64,000 bases of DNA from Henckelia pumila. Its lineage: Eukaryota; Streptophyta; Magnoliopsida; Lamiales; Gesneriaceae. The notes below the pieces were generated by a model that saw nothing but the letters and a program-made list of their open reading frames with translations, was not told where the DNA came from and did no database searches. Of the stretch, positions 22,400 to 34,263 are shown piece by piece (position 1 is the first letter of the stretch; each line of letters opens with the position of its first letter). The DNA lies in assembly GCF_033568475.1 (NCBI RefSeq), contig NC_133121.1, forward strand, positions 7,874,001-7,938,000, read 5' to 3'. Position numbers and translations under genes: made by a program.

Positions 22400-24193
22400 A
22401 TTTGGGGAGTAGGAAATTTAAAGAAAGAAATATTTGGGTTTAGTGGTTTTAAAATAATTTGCCCCAAGTATAACTAGCCACTCGTGAGCGAATACGGGAC
22501 AATCAGGAAAACATAACATTAGATGTTCTAGGGCTACCTCTTCATTTTCTACAAGTCCCTTGGATGCCGAATCTTTAATTTGTTGGCCTATTGTTTGATA
22601 GTCCATGCTTATGTTTAATTGGGCTATCCCAACTAGATGTGCTGGCGATAAATAAATCGTGTAATTCAATTCTTGGAACCCACGCAACAAAGTTCTTAAT
22701 TACCTTTGCTATTATTATTGAGATGATTTCGTTTTCTTTCTATAATTTATTGTACATAATCTCTCTTTTTCTGTACAACCTATATATTATAAATCACCCT
22801 AAAGATAAATTTGATCTAATTCTTCATCTATTGTTTATTTTATTAATCTTAGATATAAAGCTTACTAAAAGAAATAACTACTTTTATCTATTTGGCACAT
22901 AAATTTTTTTTCCAACAATTGACCCCCGGAAATTTGTGATGGAAACAACCCTATCTTTTCATGTAGATTCCATAATACCAAAAGTTTTGGGTCGATAATT
23001 GGAAGCTTATCCGAATGATAGCTTGAATTATATTCAACTTTTTTTTTGGCTATTAATTACTCTGATATGGGAAGACCTACAACAAAAGTTAAAAACCACC
23101 CAGTTTCCCTTTGACACTCTAATTGCTCTCGAAGTTGGAAATAATTGATTTTTTGGAGCATCGCTCAAAATTAGAAATTTTTGCTAATTATTGTAGAGTG
23201 AGTAGCTTTGAATGTAGCCTAATGATGAAATATTTTCAACTGTTTAAAAAAAAAACTTAAACATAATTTTTTTTTGAAGGGTAAAGCCAGTCATTTTATT
23301 AACATAATTTAATGTCTAACATTACACACCCAAAGTATTTTAACATAATTTTATTAACATAATTTATTGTAATTAGGTTTGATAATTTTTTTTAAAAAAA
23401 AATCGTGCATAAATTATTATAAATAATATAATTTTTTAAAAAAATTAATAAATCAGCAGCCTCACATAAATCATTATAAATAACATAAACATTTCAAAAT
23501 AAATCAAGTGCAAATTGCTCAAAAATCCCTAATGCAAACATGTTTTGCTCTGCACTCCCTAGCCATTTTTTTGTACCACAATTTTTGTTAATTTGTACCA
23601 CATTTTGTATGATTTTGTACCATATCTTGTATTGTTTTGTATCACATTTTATGACTAGGGACCCCAAAGCAAAATATGTTTGCATTTGGGGATTTTCGAG
23701 CAAATTGCCCATAAATCAATCATGCATGAAACGTATGTATAATATATATATAATTCAAAACTCATAAACCATACATAAATCAATGAAATAATTTTAAAAA
23801 ATGTAAAAAAAACTAGCGATCGACTAGTCCGTTTAGGAGATTAGCTGGCCGAAAAATATATAGTTTATCATAACCTCCGTGGTAGAGTCTCTATATCTAT
23901 GATTGTAAAACCTTCGTAGTAGAATCTCATTCACCGAGATGAATGTATAAAAACTTGAAAAGGAATTAATTATTTTATGGTCGCATGTGGATAACAAATT
24001 ACAAATAATTAAAATAATTCAAACAATTTATGTGGTTGTTCCAGCCTAGCTCGTTTTCGATTTCAAGCATGTATAGGAATATAGATATATTTATTATTTA
24101 CACACATCGAATTGTGTTGTAACATAATTTGGTAATAGTGTGTTTACAGTTTACATTGTCAGTCAAATCACTAATATGATCATTTAAAGAGTC
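22400..24193. repeat. Duplicated intergenic block, copy C
   Basis: Matches 47328-48800 plus 38750-39510 in inverted orientation (for example TTACTCTGATATGGGAAG at 23060 against its complement near 47930). The last 370 bases also match segment A at 3835-4150. No gene seen. Holds a MITE (23509-23710) absent from the inverted copy. Confidence 0.8.
23509..23710. mobile_element. MITE, about 200 bp
   Basis: Ends GTGCAAATTGCTCAAAAAT and ATTTTCGAGCAAATTGCCC are inverted repeats. The interior contains TTTGTACCACA-type repeats. The inverted block at 47330-47500 lacks it, giving an empty-site comparison. This is a common plant MITE type with no coding capacity. Confidence 0.8.
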
Positions 24194-24782
24194 TGATGAT
24201 GTCGGAATTTTACCTCGGGTTCGGTCTGGTAGAATGGATCCTCCAATTTCTTTATGGAGCAGGTCGGGTCGGGTGTGGCGGAACTGCACAAGCAACAGCT
24301 AGGTCAAAGGGACGCCGAAGGTGTTTTCGGCGTGACCCCTCCGATGCCTAAGTCAGTGTCTTGAAGGCAGAGAGTATGATTAATGCGAAAACTGAGAGAT
24401 ATGAGTGCGTGAATATAAAAGTGAGTAGTGAATAATGAATAATACCTGTATTTATAGTAGAAATAGAATAAGTTACCTAGTCGAATTATAACATGTTAGG
24501 GAGTAGGACTCCTCACTCATTGGTCCCTTTGTAAGCTTATCTCTATCTCATAAATATTTGATAAGATCTAAGCTTATCTCGTATATATCAAAATCCCACT
24601 TGAATTAGAAAAATATTGTACATGGCCTATTAAAGCATAACCTAGCTCGGCCCATTATGACCAGCCCAGGTCATGACAAAGCCCAACATAGCTTTGGACT
24701 GGACTGGACCCTACCACCTTGGGCTATGCTAGGTAAACCCATTATAAACGGGCTCGGGTGGAAATATTTTATCGGAGTAACA
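24194..24782 (-). repeat. 3' LTR of Tat element
   Basis: Near-identical to 33670-34258. Contains the CACGCCGAAAACACC-type block shared with the older Tat relics at 9840 and 55620. Confidence 0.95.
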
Positions 24783-25060
24783 ATAGTACCTTCCTAACTG
24801 GTCTAAAAGAAGAATGAGTTTAGACCAATTACTCAGTCCTGACCCCGTTCTATACAGGCTTTGTACAGACAGCCCAGAATTGAACCCACGAGATGTGTTT
24901 CTTTGAACGGTCCAGATCAAGATTCGCGTGATGTGCTTTTAATGGACGACTCAGATGTCTTAGGACGGTGCATCTCCCGAAGCCTTAGTAGCTCTGACCT
25001 GTCCCGTCCCGAACCGTAGATCAAGAAGCTAATCGATGGCTTAGATCATCTCACCTCCTC

Positions 25061-25070
25061 TATAAATAGG
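25061..25070 (+). promoter_or_regulatory. TATA box of the antisense gene
   Basis: CCTCTATAAATAGG, a near-perfect plant TATA box on the plus strand, 170 bases before the ATG at 25231. It supports transcription of the antisense ORF from its own promoter rather than from the LTR. Confidence 0.6.
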
Positions 25071-25230
25071 TCAGTAAAAATTTTGTTTTTTACTTTTCAC
25101 TTTTGTACTGTCACGCTGCCAAAATTTCAAGAGCTCCCCCGACCCGGACTACTTGCTCCCGACCTGCTCATTTACTTACCAAGCTTCAACTGTTCCACCT
25201 GTAAGTCTTCCTTTCACTAGGTTAGTTAAC

Positions 25231-27239
25231 ATGTCTTCCCCAGATGAGACCTCTATTAGAGAAATAGTAGAATTTGTTGAAACACCCAGCTCTCCCCTTA
25301 ACAACCCCGAGTCCTCCGACTCGGATAATCCAAGCTCAGACCTGGATCTGTCGGAGACTCGTATAGAAAAATTAAAGCGATTGCACAAACTCAGGTCAGA
25401 TGAAGCCCGATTATCTGCCAAAGGGAAACAATGGTATGAAGTCCTGGCCTCCCATCTAAGTCCAGACCTAGGTCCCCTCATTAGGGAGAAATCGGGAATG
25501 CCCGATACCTATGATCTTATAATCCCGGGCCGTAAAGACCGGGCTCACAGACCCCCTCCTAATTTCTTGAGCTTCAGCCTAGATCAAATCAAGATGGGTT
25601 TAAGATTTCCAGTCCCGAACTGCATTTCCTACTTGTGTCAATACTTTTGTGTGTGCCCGAGTCAATTATCCCCGAACTCTTTTAGTTCAATTCTATCATT
25701 AGGTGTACTTTTCTGTTTCTTCCGAATTCCCTTAGACATAGGAAATTATATTTACTTCTTGCAAATTAAGAAAACCGCCCCGGGCCGCTTCTATATTTCC
25801 ATGCGACCCGAATACCCCTTTCTGAAGGGTAAGCCTAGCTCCCACAAAGGCTGGACAAACAGATACTTTTTTGTCAACCCCAACCAGCCATGGGAATGCC
25901 GGTCTAACTGGGCTATGAACTTTACCAGTCTGAACTGCCAGCTTTACCTAGTCACAACTTTACCAATTTTATCAACACCATGTCTGCGCAAACTTTTGAT
26001 ATTGAGAGCCTGATTGGGGAGGATCTGCTCTGTCATTATGGCTTCAGTGGGAAGGGAGTAGAGATCCAAGGGGATGTAGGTAGTACCCCTGTACCCGTGC
26101 TCCTTATCTTAGACTGATTCCCCTTATGCCTTTGATTTACCGTATTTTTATATATGTATACATTTTTTATTTTTAGACGACAGGATCAAATCTGCCGCTA
26201 TGCCTGCCAACTTCAGAGCTGCACTAAAGAACTTGAAGAGGAAGAAAACAGAGGACAGTGAGGCCAGAACTCATCCCGAACCTCCTCCCCCTGAACAGTC
26301 AAAAAAGAAAGCTTCCAAAACCAAGGAAAAGCCCAGCGCCAATCTTCCCGAGCTTGAGCAGCCGTCCATTGTTTCCTCGTCCCGAGCCCGTGGCAAAGAA
26401 CCCATAATAGAGTTCGGGTCCCTACCTGACGCTGAACCTCAGGGAATGCCAGATCAGCCCGGGGTCCCAGAGATGTCATTTTTCTCGAAGCCCGACCCCC
26501 AAGGGTGCCTAGGCATAATGCAGAACCTGATTTCTCGTTCTGATTTAAAAATCCTTCAAGGAGTGCCTACCCTGGAGGCTGAACAGAACTTCGCTCTTGC
26601 ATCACTGCAGGTATATTGCATTTTTTGATCTTACCTTGTATACGGAGCTGTCCTGTACCGAGCTGGGTTTTAAACTTCATGTTTTCACAGGCTCTAGCTT
26701 GGGGAGGGGAGATCACCAGCCGAGCTTTCAAAGACCGGGAGGAACACAACCTGAACCAGGAGGCCTTCGTTGCTCGGATTTCTGAGCTCACACGAAAAAC
26801 CCGGGAAATGAAGGCTGATCATGATGAAAAGGTGACCGAGATGAGGGTGGAGATTGAATCCATACGGGATGCTCTGGAGGCTGCTCATAAAGAGGTTGCC
26901 GAGCTGGAAGTGGACAAGATTGAACTAAAGAACCAAGCACGGGCCCTGACTCGGGAACTTGAGGCTGCGAAGGAGGTCGGGAAAAGAGAATTCTTGAATT
27001 CCGCTGATTTTGCTAACGCCGTAGCTGAGAAGGCAGCTACTTTTTTCGACGAGGGTTTTAAGGGGTGTTTAGCCCAGTTCAGGGCTAATGGGTATTCCGA
27101 GACCGAGCACCCCGCCCTTTTCCTGGACTGTTCCAAGGCCCTAGATGACATGCCTGATGAGGACTCCGAGGAGGCCGAGCCGGAGAAAACAACAAGTCCC
27201 GGCCAGAACTCAAGGCCACAGGATGCCCCCACCCCTTGA
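25231..27239 (+). CDS. Antisense accessory ORF of Tat element (PF04195-like, coiled coil)
   Basis: Opposite in strand to gag-pol. Exons 25231-26079 (donor GTAGTA), 26177-26610 (acceptor TTTTAG, donor GTATAT) and 26691-27239 (acceptor CACAG, TGA). The start is MSSPDETSIREIVEFVETPS. An acidic serine-rich head is followed by a region (GLRFPVPNCISYLCQYFCV, SQLSPNSFSSILSLGVLF, SHKGWTNRYFFV) that resembles the 'putative gypsy type transposon' domain. Exon 2 is Lys/Pro-rich. Exon 3 is a long coiled coil (about residues ITSRAF to GKREFL) ending in an acidic tail. Near 25925 the frame shifts once before exon 1 ends, so this copy is probably defective. Extra antisense ORFs are known in Tat/Retand/Grande elements; their role is unknown. 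Confidence 0.75.
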
Positions 27240-27769
27240 TTATTTCTTCTTCCTGCTCTGAATTGTCTAAAAACATGATATGAATGATACCCTGCGTGGT
27301 CATCGATTTTTGTTATTGCCCGGGTCGGGCTGACACATTGTTGCTATGGATGAATGTTTATTTCTTATTCTATTTTTAGTTCGGGTTTCTTTAAAAAATG
27401 CGAGAAATTTTACCAAGTCCGACTGTTTTAAGGCCCCGATCTGCGTGTGCCCGGACTGTTTTAATAACTGAAACCAAACTTATCATGCAAGTTTATAAGG
27501 TCCCGACCTATATATGCCCGAACTGACTTAATAACTGAGCAACCTTATGCAAGTTTATGAAGTCCCGACCTATATATGCCCGAACTGACTTAATTACGGC
27601 AGGGCGATAAATGAATTTATTCAACCTTAATTCAGCCCCTGATCTCGATCCATATTTAAACTTTTAAGTTCTAAGTACCGTTAATGGAAATTGTTTTAAT
27701 GCTAGACCTGCTTACTACCGAAGTAGTTGATGTGCTGGACCTGCTCAGCTATTAGGCTCTAATACTGAT

Positions 27770-28345
27770 ATGGGTTTTAAGTGCCAGACCTGCCTGGGCT
27801 TTGAGACCACTAATGTGGATTTTGAGTGCCAGACCTGCCTGGGCTTTGAGACCACTGATGTGGATTTTAAGTGCCAGACCTGCCTGGGCTTTGAGACCAC
27901 TTATGTGAATTTTGAGTGCCAGACCTGCCTGGGCTTTGAGACCACTGATGTGGATTTTGAGTGCCAGACCTGCCTGGGCTTTTGAGACCACTGATGTGGA
28001 TTTTGAGTGCCAGACCTGCCTGGGCTTTGAGACCACTGATGTGGATTTTGAGTGCCAGACCTGCCTGGGCTTTTGAGACCACTGATGTGGATTTTGAGTG
28101 TCAGACCTGCCTGGGCTTTGAGACCACTGATGTGGATTTTAAGTGCCAGACCTGCCTGGGCTTTTGAGACCACTGATGTGGATTTTGAGTGCCAGACCTG
28201 CCTGGGCTTTGAGACCACTGATGTGGATTTTAAGTGCCAGACCTGCCTGGGCTTTTGAGACCACTGATGTGGATTTTGAGTGCCAGACCTGCCTGGGCTT
28301 TGAGACCACTGATGTGGATTTTGAGTGCCAGACCTGCCTGGGCTT
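27770..28345. repeat. Tandem array of 45/46-bp units, 13 copies
   Basis: Unit CAGACCTGCCTGGGC plus TTTGAGACCACTGATG and TGGATTTTGAGTGC. Unit starts at 27785, 27830, 27875, 27920, 27965, 28011, 28056, 28102, 28147, 28193, 28238, 28284 and 28329. After 27965 spacings alternate 46/45, because every second unit has an extra T (GGGCTTTTGAG), making a 91-bp higher-order repeat. A degenerate unit precedes it at 27731. Minus-strand ORFs over the array are a by-product of the repeat. Confidence 0.97.
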
Positions 28346-28537
28346 TGCAAGGTATGTTTCTCAAAAAATTGTTTTATAAAAACAGGCCAAAACTTTTCAG
28401 CGCCATATTTCCAAAATAAAATTGACACTAGACAGTAATGATCCTAATGTAAACAAGAAAACTTCAAAAATATAAATAACTGGTTAAGTGCCAGTTTAGT
28501 GAAAAATAGATAACATGATGAGGCCCGAACTGAGCTG

Positions 28538-29578
28538 TTAGGGATAATATTTTTTCAAGTGCTGAGCGTTCCATGGCCTTTTTCCCTTTTTACCTTGAGC
28601 ATCTTCCAAGTAATATGCGGCTACTCCGGCTTTTCCTATCACTTTGAATGGGCCTTCATACTTGGCTTCTAGCTTTCCTCGTTCCCCTTGATGTTGTATT
28701 TTTCGCATAACCAGGTCTCCCTCTTGGAAAACCTTGGGGTATACTCTTTTGTTGTATGCTTGGGTCATTCTTTTGCGATAGGCCGCTAGCCTAATTGCAG
28801 CTCGGGACCTGTTTTCTTCGAGTAAATCTAGATCCATTGCTCGTAATTCTTGATTGTTTTCCCCATACGCCATGATTCTTGCACTCTCTTGCCCTATCTC
28901 TGTTGGGAGCACAGCTTCAGTCCCGTATACCATGCTGAAAGGGGTTTCACCTGTACCGGACCGAGTTGTAGTTCGGTAGGACCACAATACGGAAGGGAGC
29001 TCATCTGCCCACTTGCCCTTAGCCGCATCCAGTCGTGTCTTGAGAGCTTGGACTATCGTTCTATTGGTAACTTCGACCTGTCCATTCCCCCGTGGATACG
29101 CAACAGAGGTGAAAACCTGTTCAATCTTCATTTCTTGACACCATGCTCGGACTTTAGATCCACAAAACTGTCGCCCATTGTCTGACACTAGCCTGCGAGG
29201 GATCCCAAAGCGGCATACTATATTTTTCCATAAAAAATTGAGCACTTCGTTCTCCGTAATCTTCGCAAGGGGTTCGGCCTCCACCCATTTGGAAAAGTAA
29301 TCGACTGCGACCAACAAGAATTTCCTTTGTCCTGTGCTAACAGGGAATGGCCCTACTATGTCCATCCCCCATTGGTCAAAAGGGCAAGCAGCCACCACTG
29401 CCTTCATGTACTCTGCAGGTCTCCACTGTAGGTTAGCGTGTCTTTGGCAATTATAGCACGAATGAACCAGATCTGAGGAGTCTTTGCGCATAGTAGGCCA
29501 AAATAAACCAGCAAGAAGAGCTTTGCGAGCTAGGGCAAGACTGCCCAGGTGACTTCCGCAAGACCCTTCATGAATTTC
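28538..29578 (-). pseudogene. Tat element integrase
   Basis: From the TGA in the 29579 region the frame runs CYNCQRHANL (zinc-binding HHCC end), DQWGMDIVGPFP and FLLVAVDYFSKWVEAEPL (first catalytic Asp), LVSDNGRQFCG (second Asp), YPRGNGQVEVTNRTI (Glu), then the GPFKVIGKAG GPY-type tail. The catalytic DDE triad is intact. Only the stop ahead of the HHCC domain (consensus position of an Arg-type codon changed to TGA) separates it from RNase H. Confidence 0.9.
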
Positions 29579-31528
29579 TCATAATACGTAATTTGCCTCG
29601 TCAGGGCCTAAACACTTTAACAAGGGCTGAGAGAAAGATCTCTTGAACAAAACTTGATCGATCATGACGAAGAGAAGAGCCCTTCTTTTTACTTCCTTGG
29701 CCTTTTTGTTATCATTTGGTAATTCCTTCTTAGTCAGATATGTGTGTATGTCATATCTCCAATCCCATTCTGGTACTTGAGTTAGCATATCATCAAGAGT
29801 TTCCAACTGAGACACAAGTTCCCGACCTGCAACAATGGGATCAGGCCGATCATTCAATGCACTAGCTAGGCGAGCCAAATGGTCGGCCTTGATGTTCTCA
29901 GCGCGGGAGATGAGCTCTAAATTCAGCTCGGTGAATCCTTCCTTAGCTGTGTCTAATGCCTTAGCATATTTCCTCATTTTATCATCTTTGACCTCAAACT
30001 TTCCGTTGCTCTGCTGAATAGCTAGTTGGGAATCGGAATATAGAGTAGCCCGGGAGATACCCAAATTCCGTGCTGCCTTAAGTCCGAGTAGAAATGCCTC
30101 ATATTCTGCTTCATTGTTAGAGGCTCTGAAGTCCAATCTGATTGATATATTAGTTTCTTCACCCCAAGGTGAGATGATCACGATTCCAGCTCCGCTCCCT
30201 GACTGACATGATGACCCATCTACAAAAATCTTCCATAACTCTTCTTGTTCTAGCTGGACTGTCTCTGCCAAGAAGTCAGCCAGGGCTTGAGATTTTATAG
30301 CTGTTCGAGGTTCAAACTTGAGATCGTACTCACTCAATTCTGTGATCCATCTGACCAGTCTACCTGATGCATCTGGATTAGTTGCAATTTTTCCCAGGAC
30401 GCTATTGGTGAGCACGGTGATGGGATGTGACAGGAAGTAAGGCCGTAATTTTCTTGCGGTGATTACCAGAGCTAAGGCAAGTTTTTCTGGGGTTAAATAA
30501 TTGAGCTCGGCTCCCTTCAAGACATGACTCACAAAATAAACAGGCTGATGATTTGCCCCGTCCTTCCTGACCAGGACTGAACTGGCTGCTCGGGGTGTGA
30601 CTGCCAGATATAGGAACAACTCTTCCCTTGGAATAGGCTTATTCAGCACGGGCAATTGTTTTAAATAGGTCTTCAAATCCTGGAAGGCCTTCTCACTTTC
30701 CTCATTCCATTCGAAATTTTTGGTCTTTCGCAGTGCCTTGAAGAAAGATAAACTTTTATCTGCAGATCTGCTTATAAACCGGGCTAATGCGGTAATTCTT
30801 CCTGTCAGCCTTTGTACTTCCTGTACATTTCTGGGCGAGCTCATAGAAATGATAGCTTGGACTTTTTCAGGATTTGCCTCAATTCCCCTTCTCGTAACCA
30901 TGTAACCTAGGAATTTACCAGCCCGGACTCCAAAAGTACACTTGCTAGGGTTTAGCTTCAATTGATAATTTTTCAATGTCTGGAATGTTTGAGCCAGGTC
31001 GGTGATGAACTGGTCTGCAGTTCGGGTTTTGATCAGGATATCATCAACGTATACCTCAATGTTTTTTCCAATTTGTTGCTCGAACACTTTGTCCATTAGT
31101 CTCTGATATGTTGCCTCGGCATTTTTGAGTCCAAACGGTATGACCACATATCAATAAGTTCCAGTTGATGTGACAAAACTCACTTTGTCTTTGTCCTCTT
31201 TTGCCAAGGGAATTTGGTGATATCCCTGATAAGCATCCAAGAAACTGAGTAATTCATGCCCTGCAGTCGAATCAACCAGCTGATCGATTCTAGGTAGGGG
31301 GTAACAATCTTTAGGGCATGCTTTATTCAAATCTCGAAAATCTACACACATGCGCCATTTTCCCGTAGACTTTGGAACTAGGACTATGTTGGACAACCAG
31401 GTCGGGAAGTGAATTTCTTCAATGTGCCCCACCTTGAGTAACTCGTCCACCTGCTCCTTTATTACTGCATCCTTTTCAGGACCGAAGTGTCGTTTCTTTT
31501 GAATAATAGGGCGATAACCTTTTATCAC
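29579..31528 (-). pseudogene. Tat element reverse transcriptase and RNase H
   Basis: 31528-31151 holds VDELLKVGHIEEI, WRMCVDFRDLNKACPKD, LDAYQGYHQIPL. A TGA at about 31148-31150 interrupts, and the same frame continues with VIPFGLKNAEATYQR, the YVDD catalytic box, FLGYMVTRRGIEANPEK, a degenerate first RNase H and a second, archaeal-type RNase H (FVDGSSCQSGSGAGIVI, NNEAEYEAFLLGL, LYSDSQLAIQQ). The second RNase H is the Tat hallmark. Catalytic residues are present; only the stop inactivates it. Confidence 0.92.
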
Positions 31529-31540
31529 ATTGAGCTTGTG

Positions 31541-32884
31541 TTATGATATTTCCCGATGAACCCCTACCAGGTCTGATACTGACCATGCAAAGACGTCTTT
31601 ATTTTTTTGCAAGCATTCCAGCAGTGTTCGCTTCAACTCTGTTTCCAGGGTTCGAGCAATTTTTACTACCCCGAAAGGAGGGGAGATTATTACTTCTTCA
31701 GTTTCTTCTTCAGTGGTGACAATAGTATCTTCTATCAAGTTGATATTTTCCATGCCAGAAATTCCAGGTCGGTCGACGTTATCAGTCCTGGCTACTTTTT
31801 GCTCTATTCTGACCTCCTCCACATAACACTTGCGCGAAATAACTTGATCACCTTGCACCTCCCCAACCTCATTACCCACTGGGAATTTCATTTTCTGATG
31901 CAGAGCTGACGCCACAGCCATGAAAGTGGTCATGGCAGGTCTGCCTAATATAGCATTATAAGCGGATGGGGCATCCACTATAATGAAACTTACAATTCGG
32001 GTTTTGCGAGTGTTGTTTTTTCCAAGAGTTAAGGGTAGGTGGACTAATCCAACAGGTCGGATGGCATGACCCATGAAACGAAAGAGTGATGTTACCACAG
32101 GCTCCATCTTGTACTGTCTCAAATCCATTTGATTTATTGCTTCCTGGAATAAAACATTGACTGAACTGCCTGAATCCACGAATATCCGAGCTACGTCATA
32201 GTTTGCGATTGTGGCCCTTATTACCAGCGCATCGTTATGGTTGCTGGAAACCCCTTTCAAATCTTCTGGACCAAAGGAGAGGGTCGGGCCAGTATGGAAG
32301 ATTTGATTCCCAATCTCCATATTTATTAATTTTCTACTGCTATTTTTCCTAGCTCGATTGGAATCTCCATCAGTAGGGCCTCCAGAAATCATGTTTATAA
32401 TTCCTCTAGCAGGCGGAGCTGGTCTTTGATGAGCTCGGTCATCGTCGGGCTGGCCCTGATTCGGGTGATTGAAATCTTCATGGGGAGGAGCAGTCCTGGC
32501 TCTTTGCCTCGGTCTTTCTTGCTGTCTCTTGTTCGGGCGATATCCCTCTTGACGGGTCAATATATTTTTTAATTCAGCATGTTGTTGTATTATTCTTTCA
32601 ATCTCTTGATCTAATTGACGACAGTTCTCAGTAATATGCCCATACTCATTATGAAAGTGACAATATTTATCTGATTCCCTGTTCCGAGGTCCCTTCTCAG
32701 TCCATGGAGGCCTTTGTGTGAGCTTCCGATCATCACAAATTTGGAGGGCTCGGACTTTACTCATGCGCAAGGGAGTGAAAGATCTGAATTCTCCCAACAG
32801 CGCAGGTCGGAATGGTTGTCCCATTCCTGTCCCATTGCTCGGAACCCTATTGCCCTTTGGACTTTTTGGTCGCTCCCTCTTCAC
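31541..32884 (-). pseudogene. Tat element gag C-terminus and protease
   Basis: Contains the knuckle YCHFHNEYGHITENC, a basic linker, then the aspartic protease motif ARIFVDSGSSVNVLFQ and the ILGRPAM motif. Ends VHREIS at a TAA about 31539; RT resumes in the same frame. Confidence 0.88.
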
Positions 32885-33629
32885 AGCTGCTCGCGAGACC
32901 TGAATCTATTCCATGTTGACATATTTCTCAGCTCGGGCAAGTAATTCCTCATACGTCTCCGGCGGCCTTTTTATTAAAGATTTAAGAAAATCTTTTGTAT
33001 CCAGCCCTTGCATGAATGCGCTGATGAGCAGGTCTGGGGTAGCCATGGGTACCTCGAGAGCCAAGGCACTAAACCTTCGAATGTATGCCCTCAAATTTTC
33101 ATACCCGTTGTTTGATTGCAAAGAGACTGAAAGTAGTGGTAGGATGCTTTTTGCTACTAGCAAAGTGATGCAAAAAGGATTTGCTAAAATCCTTGAATTC
33201 CTTGATCTCCCCAGCGCGTAACGTATTGAACCATTGCTGGGCTGGTCCTATGAGAGTAGTAAGGAAAGACCTACACTTGATCGGATCCGAATATTTATGC
33301 AGCAAAGCTGCATTCTCGAATCATGCTAAATGTTCCTCTGGATCGCCTTTACCATCGTACTCCCCGACGTGGGGCAATTTAAATTGTTTGGGAAGGTCAG
33401 CGTCCAATATCTCCTGAGTAAAAGGAATGTTTCTGATTGTGGTAGCTAGGTACCCGGACTGCTTCTTCCTGAGCTGCTCCATTTCTTCCTTCAATTTTTT
33501 GATCTCCTCGAGGTGGGCATTATGATCGGGGTGCGGAATGTTTTCCTCATCCTTCTCTGCCAAAGCCCTCTGAACAGCCTGAGCTATTAACAACTCTAAA
33601 TTAGGATGATTTCCATTCTGATCAGCCAT
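32885..33629 (-). pseudogene. Tat element gag, multiply broken
   Basis: ATG at 33629 (MADQNGNHPN). Coiled coil LEEIKKLKEEMEQLRKK, then EYDGKGDPEEHLA and a TGA at 33321; the same frame goes on with GPAQQWFNTL. A frame change near 33115 leads to LRAYIRRFSALALEVP and YEELLARAEKYVNME, then a TAG near 32900. Homologous to the gag piece in the relic at 55834-56080. The breaks are mostly single-base changes to stop codons. Confidence 0.88.
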
Positions 33630-33651
33630 CGAAACTCTTTTTCTTCAAATT

Positions 33652-33669
33652 CCCACAGACGGCGCCAAT
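33652..33669 (-). other. Primer binding site of Tat element
   Basis: Minus strand ATTGGCGCCGTCTGTGGG, adjacent to the 5' LTR edge at 33670. It matches the tRNA-Arg-type primer used by the Tat group. Confidence 0.8.
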
Positions 33670-34258
33670 TGATGATGTCGGAATTTTACCTCGGGTTCGG
33701 TCTGGTAGAATGGATCCTCCAATTTCTTTATGGAGCAGGTCGGATCGGGTGTGGCGGAACTGCACAAGCAACAGCTAGGTCAAAGGGACGCCGAAGGTGT
33801 TTTCGGCGTGACCCCTCCGATGCCTAAGTCAGTGTCTTGAAGGCAGAGGGTATGATTAATGCGAAAACTGAGAGATATGAGTGCGTGAATATAAAAGTGA
33901 GTAGTGAATAATGAATAATACCTGTATTTATAGTAGAAATAGAATAAGTTACCTAGTCGAATTATAACATGTTAGGGAGTAGGACTCTTCACTCATTGGT
34001 CCCTTTGTAAGCTTATCTCTATCTCATAAATATTTGATAAGATCTAAGCTTATCTCGTATATATCAAAATCCCACTTGAATTAGAAAAAGATTGTACATG
34101 GCCTATTAAAGCATAACCTAGCTCGGCCCATTATGACCAGCCCAGGTCATGACAAAGCCCAACATAGCTTTGGACTGGACTGGACCCTACCACCTTGGGC
34201 TATGTTAGGTAAACCCATTATAAACGGGCTCGGGTGGAAATATTTTATCGGAGTAACA
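33670..34258 (-). repeat. 5' LTR of Tat element
   Basis: Bounded by the primer site on the left and target duplication GAGTC on the right. Confidence 0.95.
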
Positions 34259-34263
34259 GAGTC

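Larger units (their letters stand above)
24194..34258 (-). mobile_element. Tat-lineage Ty3/gypsy retrotransposon, full length, 10.07 kb
   Basis: LTRs 24194-24782 and 33670-34258 (589 bp each, TGATGATG...GTAACA), about five differences by eye. Target duplication GAGTC at 24189-24193 and 34259-34263. The tRNA-Arg-type primer site (minus strand, TTGGCGCCGTCTGTGGG) abuts the right LTR. Minus-strand order gag, protease, RT, RNase H (including the archaeal-type second RNase H), integrase marks the Tat group. Between integrase and the 3' LTR are a 45/46-bp tandem array and an antisense gene with introns. Gag-pol has at least five stops and one frameshift, so this copy cannot supply its own proteins. 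Confidence 0.95.

Noticed and set aside
27770-28345. CRISPR-like regular repeat spacing
   Set aside because: Units are directly adjacent with no variable spacers, and this is a plant retrotransposon.
27752-28428. Minus- and plus-strand ORFs of 60-175 codons over the tandem array
   Set aside because: They exist only because 45 is a multiple of three; the product is a repeat translated in several frames.
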